This document shows positions 50,456-62,626 of a stretch of DNA of 64,000 nucleotides, in pieces (positions within the stretch are counted from its first letter, which is position 1; each line of letters starts with the position of its first letter). A model generated the notes under the pieces. It was not told the origin of the DNA and made no database searches. It worked only from the letters and a program-made list of their open reading frames with translations. This DNA comes from Rana temporaria (lineage: Eukaryota; Chordata; Amphibia; Anura; Ranidae): NCBI RefSeq assembly GCF_905171775.1, contig NC_053491.1, forward strand, positions 397,385,338-397,449,337, in the 5' to 3' direction. The position numbers and the translations under genes were made by a program.

Positions 50456-51035
50456 TATCATGTGGATGGCTGGGTGCTTGTGCGTCGTTTACCAGGGGAA
50501 GAGATGGCACTAGAATGGCACTAGAATGCGGTGTTAACAGTCGGCTGAGGCAGTGTGATGCTTTTGGTAATGTTCTGCTGGGAAACATTGGGTCCTGCCA
50601 TTCATGTGGATATTACTTTGACACGTACCACCTAACAAAACCTTGTTGCTGACCAAGTGCACCCCTTCATTGAAACCATATTCCCTGATTTTCAGCAGGA
50701 TAATGCACCCTGTGACAGTGCAAAAAATGTTCAAGAACGGTTTGAGGAACACAACAATGAGTTTTATGTGTTAACTTGGCCTGAAAATTCTCCAGATCTC
50801 AATCCAATGGAGCATCTGTGGGATGTGGAAAAATAAGTCCGATCCATGGAGGCCTCACCTCGCAACATACAGGACTTTAAGGATCTGCTACTGACAGTTT
50901 GAGGCCAGATACCACAGTGTACCTTCAGAGGACTAGTGATGCCCATGTCTCGGCAGGTCAAGGCTGTTTTGTTGCCAAATGGGGAACCTACGTAATATTA
51001 GATGGGTGGTCATAAAGGTATGGGTAATCAGTGTA

Positions 51036-52159
<1,124 letters not shown>

Positions 52160-52323
52160 AGATGGCGGCGCCAACACCTGATCCGAAGGACGGATCGGCC
52201 TCGGGCGGCCGACATCGCGGGCACTCTGGACAGGTAAGCGTGCTTATTAAAAGTCAGCAGCTACAGTGTTTGTAGCTGCTGACTTTTAAAAAAAAAATTA
52301 AACAGCTGGACCTCCGCTTTAAA
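52160..52323 (-). repeat. interspersed repeat, 'gtcagcagctac' family, copy 3
   Basis: Opposite orientation to the copies at 485 and 11959: 'ggacaggtaagcgtgcttat', then the hairpin 'aaagtcagcagctacag...gtagctgctgacttt', then 'ggacctccgcttta'. Truncated on its left. Confidence 0.6.
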
Positions 52324-52660
52324 ATGTGCCAAGCTTATATAAATAATTGTTAATGCTCCAAAAAAAACAACTAGTTTTGTAACACAGCACAAGGCTACAC
52401 GCACAGCCACAGGGCGCACCAACCTTCATAAGTCAGTGTGCCAAAATACATCATCTTGTGCACATCGGGAGCTGTGCAACTGGTGCTATACTGACCAACA
52501 TGTTTTACCACATCTGAGATCAAGTTGAAACAAAAAGCAATGTGAAATTCTGCCAGAAACTGGGCAAATCTGATACCCGTCATGATTCGGCATGACGGGT
52601 ATGGGTTAAAGATGGGTTAAAGATCCAGCTCAAAGGTTGAGCGTCTGAACACCATTGCGG
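52324..52660. other. unassigned sequence, probable TGFA intron 2
   Basis: 'atgggttaaag' occurs twice in tandem near 52601-52622. A 62-codon minus frame is unrecognised. Confidence 0.35.
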
Positions 52661-52762
52661 AGATCCAGCGTAAATAGCAAAAGAGGTGCCTGACGCGCTT
52701 CAAAAAGAAGCCTTTCAGGACACATTCCAGAAGCCACCAATCTGCTATTCACGCTGGATCTC
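52661..52762. repeat. short palindromic element
   Basis: 'gagatccagcgtaaatagca' and 'tgctattcacgctggatctc' are inverted repeats around an 60-bp centre containing 'cttcaaaaagaagcctttc'. It is followed by a tandem 'tctcgctggatatt'. Confidence 0.55.
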
Positions 52763-53398
52763 GCTGGATATTTCTCGCTGGATATTTGCTTTACAAGTGA
52801 TTGTCCCTTTATTCCTTCCTGTGTACAATGTACTATAACATGGTGGTCTTGGCTGCTTCAGGAGGCCACCTATGAGTTGTACTTACTTACCTATTCTTTC
52901 CTCATTCCATCAACATTACAACAATGAGCAAACTCTGAACTCTCTGTGGCCACCTGTTTACAGCGGCTTTGAACTTTATCACAGATGTCTGTTTCTTTGA
53001 ACCATTTGCTCCCGTTACTTAATAACCTCATTTGCAACTATACGGGACTTAACCTCAGCCATATCATATCGCCAGTTCAGATATCCCCACAACAAAAAAC
53101 TTGGTGGATTTCAGGAACAGCTTCTTTTTGAAGGAATGACCTGCACGTCCTCATCCATTAACCTTTGGATCTGTGATGCAAGTGAGAACATGAAAACGCC
53201 TTTTGTTTTTAGGAAGGCCCTCCTGTAAAAGGTCTACTTCACACCTAATAGTACAGATGAATAGGTGTTAATAGTTCCTTACAGCTTCCTAAAAAAACAC
53301 AGTAAACTGCAATACGTAGATAGGAAACAGCCACATAGGAAAGAATGGGATTTTTAGGAGAAATGCATTTTAATGCAGTGAAGTTAAAGTGTTTTCTC
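52763..53398. other. unassigned sequence, probable TGFA intron 2
   Basis: A good minus-strand splice-donor match ('aatag|gtaagtaagt') occurs near 52880, but the text upstream of it has a stop in the required phase, so it is not accepted as TGFA exon 2. Confidence 0.35.
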
Positions 53399-53401
53399 TT
53401 A

Positions 53402-53946
53402 TGCCGCGTACACACGATCATTTTTCAGCATGAAAAAAAAAAACTTAGTTTTTCAGCATGTCGAAAAAACAACGTTTTACCAACTTCATCATTAAAACGA
53501 CATTGCCTACACACCATCGTTTTAAAAAAATGATCTAGCAAAGCGCGGTGACGTACAACACGTACGACGGCACTATAAAGGGGAAGTTCCATTCGCCAGT
53601 GGGTTGAATCCGTGTTAGTAAAAGACGATTTGCGCTTTTCTGTCTGTTACAGCGTGATGAATGTGCGTACTCCATTATGAACGGTAGTTTTACCAGAACG
53701 AGCGCTCCCGTCTCATAACTTGCTTCTGAGCATGCGCAGGTTTTTTACGTCGTTTTAGCCCACACACGATTATTTTTTACAACCCGAAAAACGACATTGT
53801 TTAAAAATGCAGCATGTTAGAATATTTTTTTTCTCGTTTTTCAGAACCTGAAAAATGATGTGAAGCTCACACACGATCATTTTAAATGACATTTTTGAAA
53901 AACAATGTTTTTTTTCATGCCGAAGAATGATCGTGTTTACGCTGCA
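53402..53946. mobile_element. Harbinger-like MITE ('tgccgcgtacacacgatca' ends)
   Basis: A 545-bp element with ends 'tgccgcgtacacacgatca' and 'tgatcgtgtttacgctgca', flanked by exact TTA (53399-53401 and 53947-53949). The interior has repeated 'acgttttaccaacttcatc' and 'cacacaccatcgttttaaa'-type text in both orientations. Confidence 0.8.
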
Positions 53947-53960
53947 TTATTTTCTCTAAA

Positions 53961-54484
53961 GCCCTGTACACACGATCGGTTCGTCTGATGAAAACGGACC
54001 AATGGGCCTGAATTCGCACCTGAGCCACAATGCCCAGAATACGCACATGTTTTTTCGGCAATGCGCAGTGCGAATGCATCGCACATATGTGAACCAGCCT
54101 CATTGAAATCAATGTATTTTATAATGTTATGCGAATTGGATGCAGTTTAAGCCGCAACCAATTCGCATAGGTGTGAACACGGCCCTAAGGGGAGGTTCCT
54201 TTCAAATGGCGCCACCCTTTGGGCTGCTTTTGGGCTGCATACTTGATTCTGAGCATGCACCTTTTTTTTTCCCCTCGGAAAAGCATACACACGACCATTT
54301 TTCACAACGAGAAAGAGACTGACAGGAAACACGACGAGAAAAAAGAGAGCTGGTTTAAAAAAAAATTGCTGAAAGTTTTTTCGTCGAGAAAACTGCTAGG
54401 GAGCATACACACGACCGGTTTTCACAACCAATATAAAAAATGCCAGCTTTCTCGTCGTGAAAACCGATCGTGTGTTCAAGGCAT
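53961..54484. mobile_element. MITE with a second element inserted (about 54003-54187)
   Basis: The left piece 'gccctgtacacacgatcgg' and right piece 'aaccgatcgtgtgttcaagg' are inverse-type ends. The middle block from 'gggcctgaattcgcacctg' to 'taggtgtgaacacggccc' is a different MITE, with inverted 'attcgcac...gtgtgaa' ends. The host halves are not symmetrical, so one or both parts are truncated. Confidence 0.55.
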
Positions 54485-54645
54485 CAGATGTTAAAAAATG
54501 TTAGTCAAATTATCAGTTATTTAAAAATAAAATTGTTCTATGATTCAATTATGCAAACTAGGGGGGCGGCACCCCTGGGCCTCTTATGGACCGGCCCGTG
54601 GGCTGGATGCGACCCTTTGCTTGCCTTTATCTGGCCCCCTAGGAA
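54485..54645. other. unassigned sequence
   Basis: Nothing recognised. Confidence 0.3.
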
Positions 54646-54880
54646 CTATTCCTTCCACTGATGTGAGGCACTGTTCCTTCCACTGACACCAAAGAAGGGG
54701 GAATATTCCTCCCACCTACACCAACAATGGAGTACTATTTCCTCCCACTGACGCCAGAGATGGGGAACACATTTTCACACTGACACCAATTATGGGGCAC
54801 TACTCCCCCCACTGCCACCAGTGATGGGGCACTATTCCTTCCACTGACCGACAAACTTATGGCATTGTCTACTCCCACCG
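54646..54880 (+). repeat. degenerate minisatellite ('ccttccactgacacca' units)
   Basis: The unit 'ccactgacaccaatgatgggg' (approximate consensus, trimmed) with 'cactattcctt' recurs about six times at 30-40 base spacing with many differences. Confidence 0.65.
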
Positions 54881-55390
54881 GCTACAGTACAGTCCCCCTA
54901 AAGTTTGAAATGCAGTAAACTAACCCTTTGTTTAAAAAGTTTGGAGACCCCTGCACTAGTAGAACACTCATACAAAATGATCTGTACATTCGATGGCTTG
55001 ACGGATGTCATTCAAAAAGTACTTGGAACGGATGGACTTTTTTTTTTTTGTAAACCAGGTCATTTGTATTGAAAAGTATTTCATTTTTTCAAAAATTAAT
55101 ATGTTCAAAACATTTTCCAAATTCATTCATTCAACAGTCAATTTGTCCCCATGAATGATTAGAAAATCTTAAAATTTAACATTTATGAACAACATTCAAC
55201 AATTGTAAAGCCAGCTTTAGTTACAAATAATCACAGCACCATAAATGAATACCTCATAGAAAAAACAAATACATAAGTTAATGCTGCACTACATGGGGCA
55301 TGCTCCATTGGAGTCCATCTGATCAGCGGGGAATCTGCGGGATGATACCGGCTGAGTAGGTGGATGGCTGGTCCATGTCCGCTCTTCTTA
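54881..55390. other. unassigned sequence, probable TGFA intron 2
   Basis: AT-rich; a T run near 55037 is followed by text that could be an old retroelement tail, but no ends are clear. Confidence 0.3.
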
Positions 55391-55767
55391 GGCCTCGTAC
55401 ACACGACGGGACATGTCCGATGAAACCGGTCCGCGGACCGTTTTCATCGGACATGTCCGCTGGCGGATTTTGGTCTGATGGCTGTACACACCATCAGACC
55501 AAATTTCCCGCGGACAGCGAACGCGGTGACGTGGCCGCGCCTTCGCCGCGGCGACCCTGGAAGGTCAATGCTTCCACGCATGCGTCGAATCACTTTGACG
55601 CATGCAAGGGCTTTCGGCCGAGTGGACATGTCCGACGGACAGGCTTCCAGCGGACATGTTTCTTAGCATGCTAAGAAACATTTGTCCGCTGGAAACCTGT
55701 CCGATCCGCCGAAAAATTTTCCGGTCGGCCTTACAGACGACCAAACATGTCCGTGGAAACTGGTCCA
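55391..55767 (+). mobile_element. truncated MITE, relative of 7710-8174
   Basis: It follows TTA (55388-55390) with the left end 'ggcctcgtacacacgacgg', then 'acatgtccgatgaaaccgg' and 'ggtccgcggaccgttttc' as in the 7710 element. The right end is missing: the text stops after 'ccgtggaaactggtcc' where another element starts. The 104-codon plus frame is a by-product. Confidence 0.7.
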
Positions 55768-56109
55768 AACTGGTGGCGGTATTTGCCCGCTAGCGGTGCG
55801 GTTTTAACCCCCGCTAGCGGCCGAAAAAGGGTTAAAACCGCCGGAAATGCGACTCTGCAGAGGCGCATTGCCGGCGGTATAGCTGCGGTGTCCCATTGTT
55901 TTCAATGGGAAGGTGCCGTAGTGGAACGGTAAACACACCGCTCCAAAAATGCGTGGACTTTTGGGGCGGTCCCGCCAGCACATTGCCTCAGTGTGAAAGC
56001 ACTCGGGCTTTCACACTGAGACTGCAGGGCAGGAGCTTTTCAGGCGGTATTTAGGCGATATTTTTAGCGCTAAACCACCTGAAAAACTTCTCAGTGTGAA
56101 AGGGGTCTA
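55768..56109 (-). mobile_element. right part of a 'cctttcacactg' MITE
   Basis: The right end 'ctcagtgtgaaaggggtcta' belongs to the 44340-44899 family, and 'gaaagcactcgggctttcac' recurs as in that copy. The left part ('ggcggtatttgcccgctagc') does not reach a matching end. It is joined directly to the truncated element at its left. Confidence 0.6.
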
Positions 56110-56620
56110 AGTCAACCTCAGTACCTTTGGCAGGTAAAGCAACACTTGCATATGTATTTATTGATGTGTTCAGTAGTTTGCCTGGAGTTTAGCCTCTGTG
56201 CCGAATCACACCACAAAAAGCACTCCAGATCTGTTCTGGATGCGTTTGTTTCTGCAGGTGCGGTTTTAAGGCGTTTTTAATGCGTTCCACTACGGTTTTG
56301 CTGCATTTCCAGATGCATTCAAAATGATTTTTTTCTTCTTTGTTTCCTGTTTTTTTTTTCGACTGCACAGGGGTCCAGTGCTTTTAGATGCATTTTACTA
56401 CGTTCCAGTACAGTCCAGTGCAGGAAAAATGCAGAATGTTCTACGTTTTTTTCTGGAACTGACCGCACTGGTGTGAAGTATACCATGTGTTATCGATGCA
56501 GAAAAAAAAAACGCACTGGACTGCATGTGGTGTGAACTGGCCCTCAGGGCTGGTTCACAACACAAAAGCGCATTTAGAGATCCGTTCCAGATGTATTTTC
56601 TGCATGCGCGTTTTTAATAA
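56110..56620. repeat. diffuse MITE-like sequence
   Basis: Short inverted pairs ('aatcacaccac' / 'gtggtgtgaac', 'ccagatctgttctggatgcg' / 'agatccgttccagatgta') suggest one or two decayed MITEs between about 56200 and 56600, without clean ends. Confidence 0.4.
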
Positions 56621-57664
56621 GAATAATATAAATTCTGCTGCAGTCAAAGCCCTACTATGTAGGAAAGTCACACAAGTGGAAAGCCCTTTTTACTATCCAA
56701 GCAAGAACATAAAAAAACACGACTACATTAGAGAAGCCGCTGACAAGGAGGGCGAGGGGATTCCAAGCCATTAAACCCGCACTCACTAAAACATTTAAGG
56801 GCATTGAAATGAAAACAGAAAGAAATGTTGCTTTTTTTTTTTATAAACCTTTTAAGTTCCTGGGCTGCCCTTTCAGAAGCAAGGATGCCCCAAACCTTGT
56901 AAAAAAAAAAAAGGCCTATTTATTGCTCTGCCAGCAGACATATTTGCAGACGGATCTTCCAAAAGACACAGCCTACTTTTCAACATCACGCTGAGCAAAC
57001 AAGCCGGGGCTGTTAATGAAACGCTCTTTGAACCCTTCGGAAAATAATTCAACTACAAACAAGGAGTACATGCCTGCCTTGTTTAACCTTAATGCATCAA
57101 CCGAAAAATAAAAGTCAGGAAATTCTGCGTTTATTAGCAGCCCCTCCTCCCGCCCATGGGGGAATCTGCGGGAAGAATAACACGGATTACCTGTTTTTTT
57201 ATTTTTTATTATTTCTTTATTTTAATTTCTCTTAGTGCTGCATATTTATTAGGAGGAGGAAAGACGTAAGAAAACCCCTTTCTTTTTAAGCAGGCGCCGT
57301 ATAATCGGAAACACAGAACGGTTAGGAGTTTCGGATTTCAGCTCCTGACTTGAGATGGGAGGTTTATGAATGAAGTCTGTGATTGCCGGGAGAGTGTATA
57401 GAGGCATGTCACTTGTGATTATGGAGCCCTCGCCCAGTGAAAACATATAGGTTTACACGGTGCAGCTACAATCCGAAGGTCAGAGGCTGCAAATCTTCAC
57501 CATACTACAGGCCTAAAGTTTTCCCTGCTAGAGACGCCATCAGAGCCCTGGAAGGGATATCACTGCATCTAATACATGTCAAGTGACACCAAACACGGGA
57601 CCACAGGCTGCTGGGACAGATAGCCGTCTAGGTGTGGATACAATGGAGTCTGCTGGACTGGCAC
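56621..57664. other. low-repeat segment, probable TGFA intron 2
   Basis: About 1 kb free of recognisable elements, with A-rich and T-rich patches. Its uniqueness makes it a candidate conserved non-coding region. No exon was recognised. Confidence 0.4.
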
Positions 57665-58045
57665 TTAAAGTGGTTGTAAACCTCTGACATGAAATATTAA
57701 CAAAGCATACCCCTTTATTGTGTGTACTTGTCTCTGTTAGGAGCACAAAGTGTCATTTCTGTCTGCTGCTTCCTTCAACTGCCATCAGCAGGAGTCACTT
57801 CTGACTAAGGATGAGCTCCAGCGTGTTCGCATAGTACACGTGCAGAGCCCGCCAGAAAGTCTGCACGGCGCTGTGCTAATCACAGCCAGGGAGACATTTC
57901 CCAATCTCTGCAGCCGAGCATCGGGACAATGTCTCCCTGGCTGTGATAAGCGCAGCGCCGTGCAGAGTTCCTGGCGGGCTCTGCACGTGTACTATGCGAA
58001 CACGCTGGAGCTCATCCTTACTTCTGACACGTTTTCCTGACACCA
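57665..58045. mobile_element. repeat with a 230-bp foldback
   Basis: It begins with 'cttaaagtggttgtaaacc', a typical ranid repeat start. 57799-57920 and 57925-58031 are inverse copies: 'atgagctccagcgtgttcgc' / 'gcgaacacgctggagctcat', 'tagtacacgtgcagagcccg' / inverse, and 'cacagccagggagaca' / 'tgtctccctggctgtg'. The mirrored frames are not genes. Confidence 0.7.
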
Positions 58046-58544
58046 AGAGAAAAATGGTGACGGGGAGGGTCATCCAGCTGATCGACAGCCACAGCATTTT
58101 TTGTGAGCAATACCCCAGAAGAACCCTTAAAATAATTTTTAGGTCTCAGGAAATCCCTGTTCAAATGAAGTAATTGGAAGTCAGTGGAAAGAATGTCTAT
58201 TACATTGGTGGTCAAAAGAAAAAATGCCCTCTTACAATGTTGATCAGAATGCCCCACATCCAAGATCTGCCGAGTGTTGTTCGATCTGGAACTATGCTGG
58301 TGCCATCAGATGGGTGGTCAATCTCCCAGCCTTTTTGCGGCCACCCAGCAGGGCTGTCCCTGGAGCCTGCGGCTGCCCAGCTGGGCTGTTCCTGGAGCCC
58401 GCGGCCGCCCACTCAACCTCTTTGCAGGCGCCCATTCAGTTCACAGCATGGCTAGGGGCAGAGACTAGAGGTCAGCTGACTGGTGAGGAAGAGAGAGAAA
58501 ATAACCGCACAGAAGTCTTCAAAGAACCTCCTCACTGAAACCAA
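58046..58544. other. unassigned sequence with C/G-rich direct repeats
   Basis: 'gcccagctgggctgttcctgg'-like blocks occur two to three times near 58340-58400 ('gggctgtccctggagcc', 'gggctgttcctggagcc'), giving a short tandem repeat and several overlapping frames. No gene. Confidence 0.4.
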
Positions 58545-58720
58545 ACCATGGGTGCCGGCAATGCAATAGTGATGCAAAAATACGAAGGAAACTTGGACAG
58601 CCACACTCCAAAAATGTTCTTTTAATTAAAATCGATCACAAAATAAACATGCCACAGCAAAAAAATTGGAACAAAAGCGAACGTTTCGCACTGTAGCTTC
58701 AGTGCTTAGTCATAGCTGGT
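58545..58720 (+). repeat. repeat tail with 'gaacgtttcgcac' motif
   Basis: Parallels 26040-26160 in order of motifs: A/T-rich primer-like stretch, 'gcgaacgtttcgcact' and 'gtgcttagtcatagc'. Probably the end of the same repeat class. Confidence 0.4.
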
Positions 58721-58891
58721 ACCATGGTGAGGAATGTGAAGTGGGATGGGCTGGAGGAGACCCTATGTCTTGATTTCGGCATAAGTGTCACTGCTGCGAG
58801 ACACCACAAAGTCAGAGACACAGTGAAGCCGGAGACACAGTGAGTGTGATTATAGTTGCCATTAAATTACTTGTCATGCCTTGGGTGCTGA
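58721..58891. other. unassigned sequence
   Basis: 'agtcagagacacagtgaagccggagacacagtgag' region holds a short direct repeat (gagacacagtga, twice). Nothing else. Confidence 0.35.
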
Positions 58892-58994
58892 CAACCCACG
58901 CTACAATTTTTTTTTTACTGTTAGGGGTACCCACAACTTGGGAAATTTTATCAAGGGGTCACGGCACTATAGGGTTGAGAACCACTGCTCTAGG
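58892..58994 (-). mobile_element. hAT transposon end fragment
   Basis: Read on the minus strand it begins 'cagtggttctcaaccctata', the characteristic end of a widespread vertebrate hAT group, followed by 'gccgtgaccccttgataaaa'. Only one end is present. Confidence 0.6.
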
Positions 58995-59039
58995 GACTTC
59001 TGATTGTTATAGGCTGATCTACACCAAACCAAGCATATT

Positions 59040-59461
59040 TAAAGCGGGGGGTTCACCCAAAAAAAAATTAACATTACATTCAGCCGAGTTGTAGGCTGTT
59101 TTTTTTTATTTCATTGCCGTACATACCGTATTTTCACCGCCGCTTCCGGGTATGTAATCTGCGGGACTGGGCGTTCCTAATTGATTGCCGAAAGAAGCCG
59201 GACTGCGAGTCGGCTCTATACGGCGCCTGCGCACCGACGTTTGGCTTCTTTCGGCAACTCGTGACGCGCTGTATGCGCCAGTCGGAAGGATGTCAATCAA
59301 TTAGGAACGCCCAGTCCCGCAGATTACATACCCGTAAGCGGCGGTGAAAATACGGTATGTACGGCAATGAAAAAAAAAACAAAAAAAAACCAGCCTAATG
59401 TCATTCTGACAACTCGGCTGAATGTAATGTTAAAACATTTTTTTTGGGTGAACCCCCGCTT
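59040..59461. mobile_element. long foldback element, copy 4
   Basis: The arms 'aaagcggggggttcaccc' and 'gggtgaacccccgctt' enclose a 422-bp hairpin. 'attcagccgagttg' pairs with 'caactcggctgaat', and 'cgcttccgggtatgtaatct' with its near inverse. The centre near 59215-59235 is 'ctctatacggcgcctgcgca'. Confidence 0.8.
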
Positions 59462-59506
59462 AATACATATCCCTACAATGCTTTTAATCTCCAAGACACA
59501 AACTGT

Positions 59507-60230
59507 GGGCCAGATCCACAGATAATTAGATGGGCGCAGCGTATCAGAGATACGCTACGCCGCCGTTCCGTACCTTACCTGGCGGATCTTCGAATCCTAA
59601 AAGAATTTGCGCCTTAATTTACGGCGGCGTACTGTATTTCTGGCTGCAGAATTCAAATCGGCGGGTAGGGGGCGTGATTCATTTAAATGAAGCGCGTCAC
59701 CGTGCCGAATGAACTGCGCATGCGTCGTTCCGAAATTTCCCGCCGTGCATTGCGCTAAATGACGTCGCTAGGATGTCATTTTTTTGAACTTAGACGTGAG
59801 TTACGTCCATCCCTATTCACGGACGACTTACGCAAAAAATAATAATTCAAATTTCGACGCGGGAACGACGGCCATACTTAACTTGGCAAGTCTATCTATA
59901 CCCTGCAAAATACCAGCTTTAACTATACGCCGGAAAAAGCCGACTACAGACGACGTAAGAAAATGCAACGGCCGCGCGTACATTCGTGGATCGTCGTAAA
60001 TTGCTAATTTGCATACCCGACGCGGAAAACGACGCAAACTCCACCCAGCGGGCGTCAAAGTATTGCACCTACGATCCGAAGGCGTACGAAGCCGTACGCC
60101 TGTCGGATCGAACCCAGAAGCCGTTGTATCTTGGTTTGAGGATTCAAACTAAAGATACGACACGGGTAATTTGAAAGTACGTCGGCATATCAGTGGATAC
60201 GCCGGCATACTCTCTATGTGGATCTGGCCC
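59507..60230 (+). mobile_element. Harbinger-like MITE ('gggccagatccac' ends), TGT duplication
   Basis: A 724-bp element with exact terminal inverted repeats 'gggccagatccac' / 'gtggatctggccc' and exact 3-bp flanks TGT (59504-59506 and 60231-60233). Interior blocks match 21966-22649 in order. Confidence 0.8.
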
Positions 60231-60233
60231 TGT

Positions 60234-61204
60234 GCTCTTAATGCTTGTTCTTTTATTCCTGCTGAGTACAAATCTACATGCAGTGTGGCCTTTTCTACAC
60301 TTGCCAATTTTCATGCAACAAAAGGCATGCATTTTGCTACAAGAAAAGGCATTTCAAGCAGAAATCTCATTCTCTCCTAAGAAGTTGGTTCACACCTATG
60401 TGATGTAGTTTTGGAAATAGAAAATATAGCCTGTTTACACCTATGCATCTACCACACACGCTGCAAGCACACGACAGTGTGAATCCATTCCGTCACTGGA
60501 CAAATCCATTCCAGTTCCCACAAGTCATTCTCTGTGCAGGATATTGTGCAATTTATTTTTCCCAAGGATGCGGACTGCACTTCCTAATACAGAAGGCCAC
60601 TAGAGGGAGCACCTATACGAATACTGTATATGAGAAAAATAGTAATAGAGCACCTGTCTAATGCTAAGAATCACTGAATAGATCCAATAACAATTCTAGA
60701 ACTTATTCTTTGTAAACGGTAGTATTGTACATTTACATGTGTGCCACTGTTTTTTTTCTTTGATCCCACACAGGACAGGTTTTCTTGCTTTGAAGCAAGG
60801 CAATTACATCCAAATTTTCTGCATACGGCCACATCAAATACAGCTGGGGGTCATTAATCATGCCTGTTGGCATGTGTAAAAAAACACAGAGGCTCTCAGA
60901 CAATGCTAGGTGTTTTTTTGGTTGAAAATAAAATATGAACAAAAACACAATTACAGAATGTGACAGAAATTATAACGACATAACTACATTATCCTGCCAA
61001 ATGGGACCATGGATTCCACAAATCGTCAGAAGAGTGACCTGTTACTAGCTTTTCAATTATCAAGTGTTTGAATGCTAAGAGTCACCAGGAAATGTTTCTT
61101 CCATTTCTGAAATCTGATAGAACACAGCTGACTTACTGGTAATGGTTATTGCCAAAGATCGACTACATGGCCAGAAGTTTGTAGAAACCAGAGCATCACT
61201 AAGC
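60234..61204. other. unassigned sequence, probable TGFA intron 2
   Basis: Mostly unique-looking. 'ggttcacacctatgtgatg' near 60386 is MITE-like but isolated. No exon found. Confidence 0.35.
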
Positions 61205-61405
61205 AGGTGAAAGTATGTGGACATCCCTCAGTTCAGGTGCTTCCAGTAAAGGGTACTTATTGTTACAACATATAAAGACAATCGTCCAAGTTTGTGGCAA
61301 CGGTTTGGGGAGTGTTCTTTTCTGTTCCAGCATAACTGCTCTTGGGCACAAACCCAGATCCATTAAGAAATGGTTTATGAGTTTGGTGTCAACCTCAAAT
61401 GAAAC
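61205..61405 (+). pseudogene. Tc1-like transposon fragment
   Basis: Text such as 'gtggacatccctcagttcag', 'ttgtggcaacggtttgggg' and 'agatccattaagaaatggtt' followed by 'tgagtttggtgtcaacctc' corresponds to the middle of Tc1-like transposases ('GVLFCSSITALG', 'SIKKWFMSL'), with frameshifts. Neither terminal repeat is retained. Confidence 0.5.
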
Positions 61406-61410
61406 AGTAT

Positions 61411-61733
61411 TGCTGGCCATACACTCCACGAAAAATCGTCCGAACGAACTTTCGAAAAGCGAACAATAGTGCCATCATTTAATGACCGATAAATCGTTCA
61501 GTGGACATAATTTAAAAAAATTTGGCTCGTTTTTTTTCCATATACCTAGTGCAGAAAGTTCGAAACACATTAACCTTCCGATTTATCGTTCGTTCGGGCG
61601 AAAATTTCCAAACTTGCCCTTCGTTTTTTCGGCTCAAAAACGTCCCAACGATTATCGATTTTGTGCCCATTAACTGTTCGAAAAATGAAAGAACTGTCTG
61701 AACTACCGATTTTCGTATAGTGTATGGCCAGCA
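61411..61733. mobile_element. palindromic MITE ('tgctggccatacact' ends)
   Basis: A 323-bp element with ends 'tgctggccatacact' and 'agtgtatggccagca'. TAA follows the right end; the left flank is TAT. 'cgaaaaatcgtccgaacgaa' and 'gttcgttcgggcgaaaatt' are internal inverse blocks. Partial copies start at 61844 and near 24709, 30180 and 38030. Confidence 0.75.
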
Positions 61734-61843
61734 TAAGTCGAACGGAGTGGAACAAATTTTGAAGAAGGTCGCAATACATTCATTGAGGCCCGTGCCTTTA
61801 AAACTCCACTCTTTCAATCAACATTGACTTTTTTCAAGCCTTA

Positions 61844-61942
61844 TGCTGGCCATACACTATACAAAAATTCGGCCGAAATTCGGTCGTTTAGACAGTTCTT
61901 TCGTTTTTCGAACAGTTAACGGGCACAAAAATTATTTTGGTA
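61844..61942 (+). mobile_element. truncated copy of the 61411 MITE
   Basis: It begins after TTA with 'tgctggccatacactataca' and follows the inverse of the 61411 element's right half ('gaacagttaacgggcacaaa'). It is cut off by the hAT-type insertion. Confidence 0.65.
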
Positions 61943-61950
61943 GGTAAAAC

Positions 61951-62626
61951 CAGGGCTTTTTTCCCTCAGAAAATAGGTGCAGGAACTCGACCACGACTTC
62001 CCAAACTGCACCAAATTGTGGGTGTGGTCAAATTTTACTAACAGTAGGAGGATCTTAATGCACTCCTGGTATTTAGTGGCCCTTTAGGTACCAAGTGCAG
62101 AGTTGGGGGGGAGTTTACACACAGAGTGCAGAGTTGGATGGTGCACACTGTAAATAGTGTAGAGTTCAGGGGTGTTCTGCATGCAGATTACGGAGTTCAG
62201 CCTTCTTCCACATCCCACATTCATCCCTCTCTCAGCTGTGATCTCTACATGCAACCCTGCTTCAATTCCTCATTTTTCCCCCTCATTAAAAGCACCACCA
62301 TCTTCCACGTGTCGTACTTTTGTTGCTGCATTAAGCTGAAGCACTCAGCCGGTTCTAGCACCTCTCACACATTGTAGGTGGCTCTGGCTCTCTCGCTTGC
62401 AGGGAGATCATCCAGTGCACCCTGGGCACCTGCATCTCCCTTGTCCCCATCCTGCACTCAGTGGGAGCCGCTCAGGGGAACAAATCATTGGGAGACGCGA
62501 TGTCACTTGTAAAAACACAAGCCGAACATGTGTTTACAAGTGGTAGTGGTGAGCAGGGAGCAGAAGACCTGAGCCAAAGATGGTGGAACGGAGTTCCACC
62601 AAGTTCCAGCTGGGAAAAAAACCCTG
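61951..62626. mobile_element. hAT-type non-autonomous element with exact 8-bp duplication
   Basis: A 676-bp element with ends 'cagggcttttttcc' and 'gggaaaaaaaccctg'. The flanking 8-mers ggtaaaac (61943-61950) and ggtaaaac (62627-62634) are identical. A second inner pair is 'aaataggtgcagg...' / 'gttccaccaagttcc'. No transposase remnant recognised. Confidence 0.8.

Larger units (their letters stand above)
49640..50990 (+). pseudogene. mariner/Tc1 transposase pseudogene (split)
   Basis: Before the insertion the plus strand encodes 'LDHRAMEEG', the region leading to the second catalytic acid. After it come 'GWLGACASF', 'DQVHPFIETIFPDFQQDNAP' with the 'QDNAP' motif, and 'LTWPENSPDLNPMEHLWDVE' with the third catalytic region. 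Stops follow. It lacks the N-terminal half and is split by 696 bp of MITE. Derived from a DD34-type family transposase by motif recognition; the exact subfamily is not determined. Confidence 0.75.
49461..51033 (+). mobile_element. mariner/Tc1 element remnant, interrupted
   Basis: The termini 'caccgatcagccataac' and 'ggtatgggtaatcagtg' are related inverted repeats with TA on both outer sides (49459-49460 and 51034-51035). After removing the nested 49760-50455 insertion about 875 bp remain, shorter than a full mariner, so it is also internally deleted. Confidence 0.8.

Noticed and set aside
52865..52960. Possible TGFA exon 2 next to a strong minus-strand donor near 52880
   Set aside because: The required phase-1 reading meets a stop and gives no propeptide-like residues.
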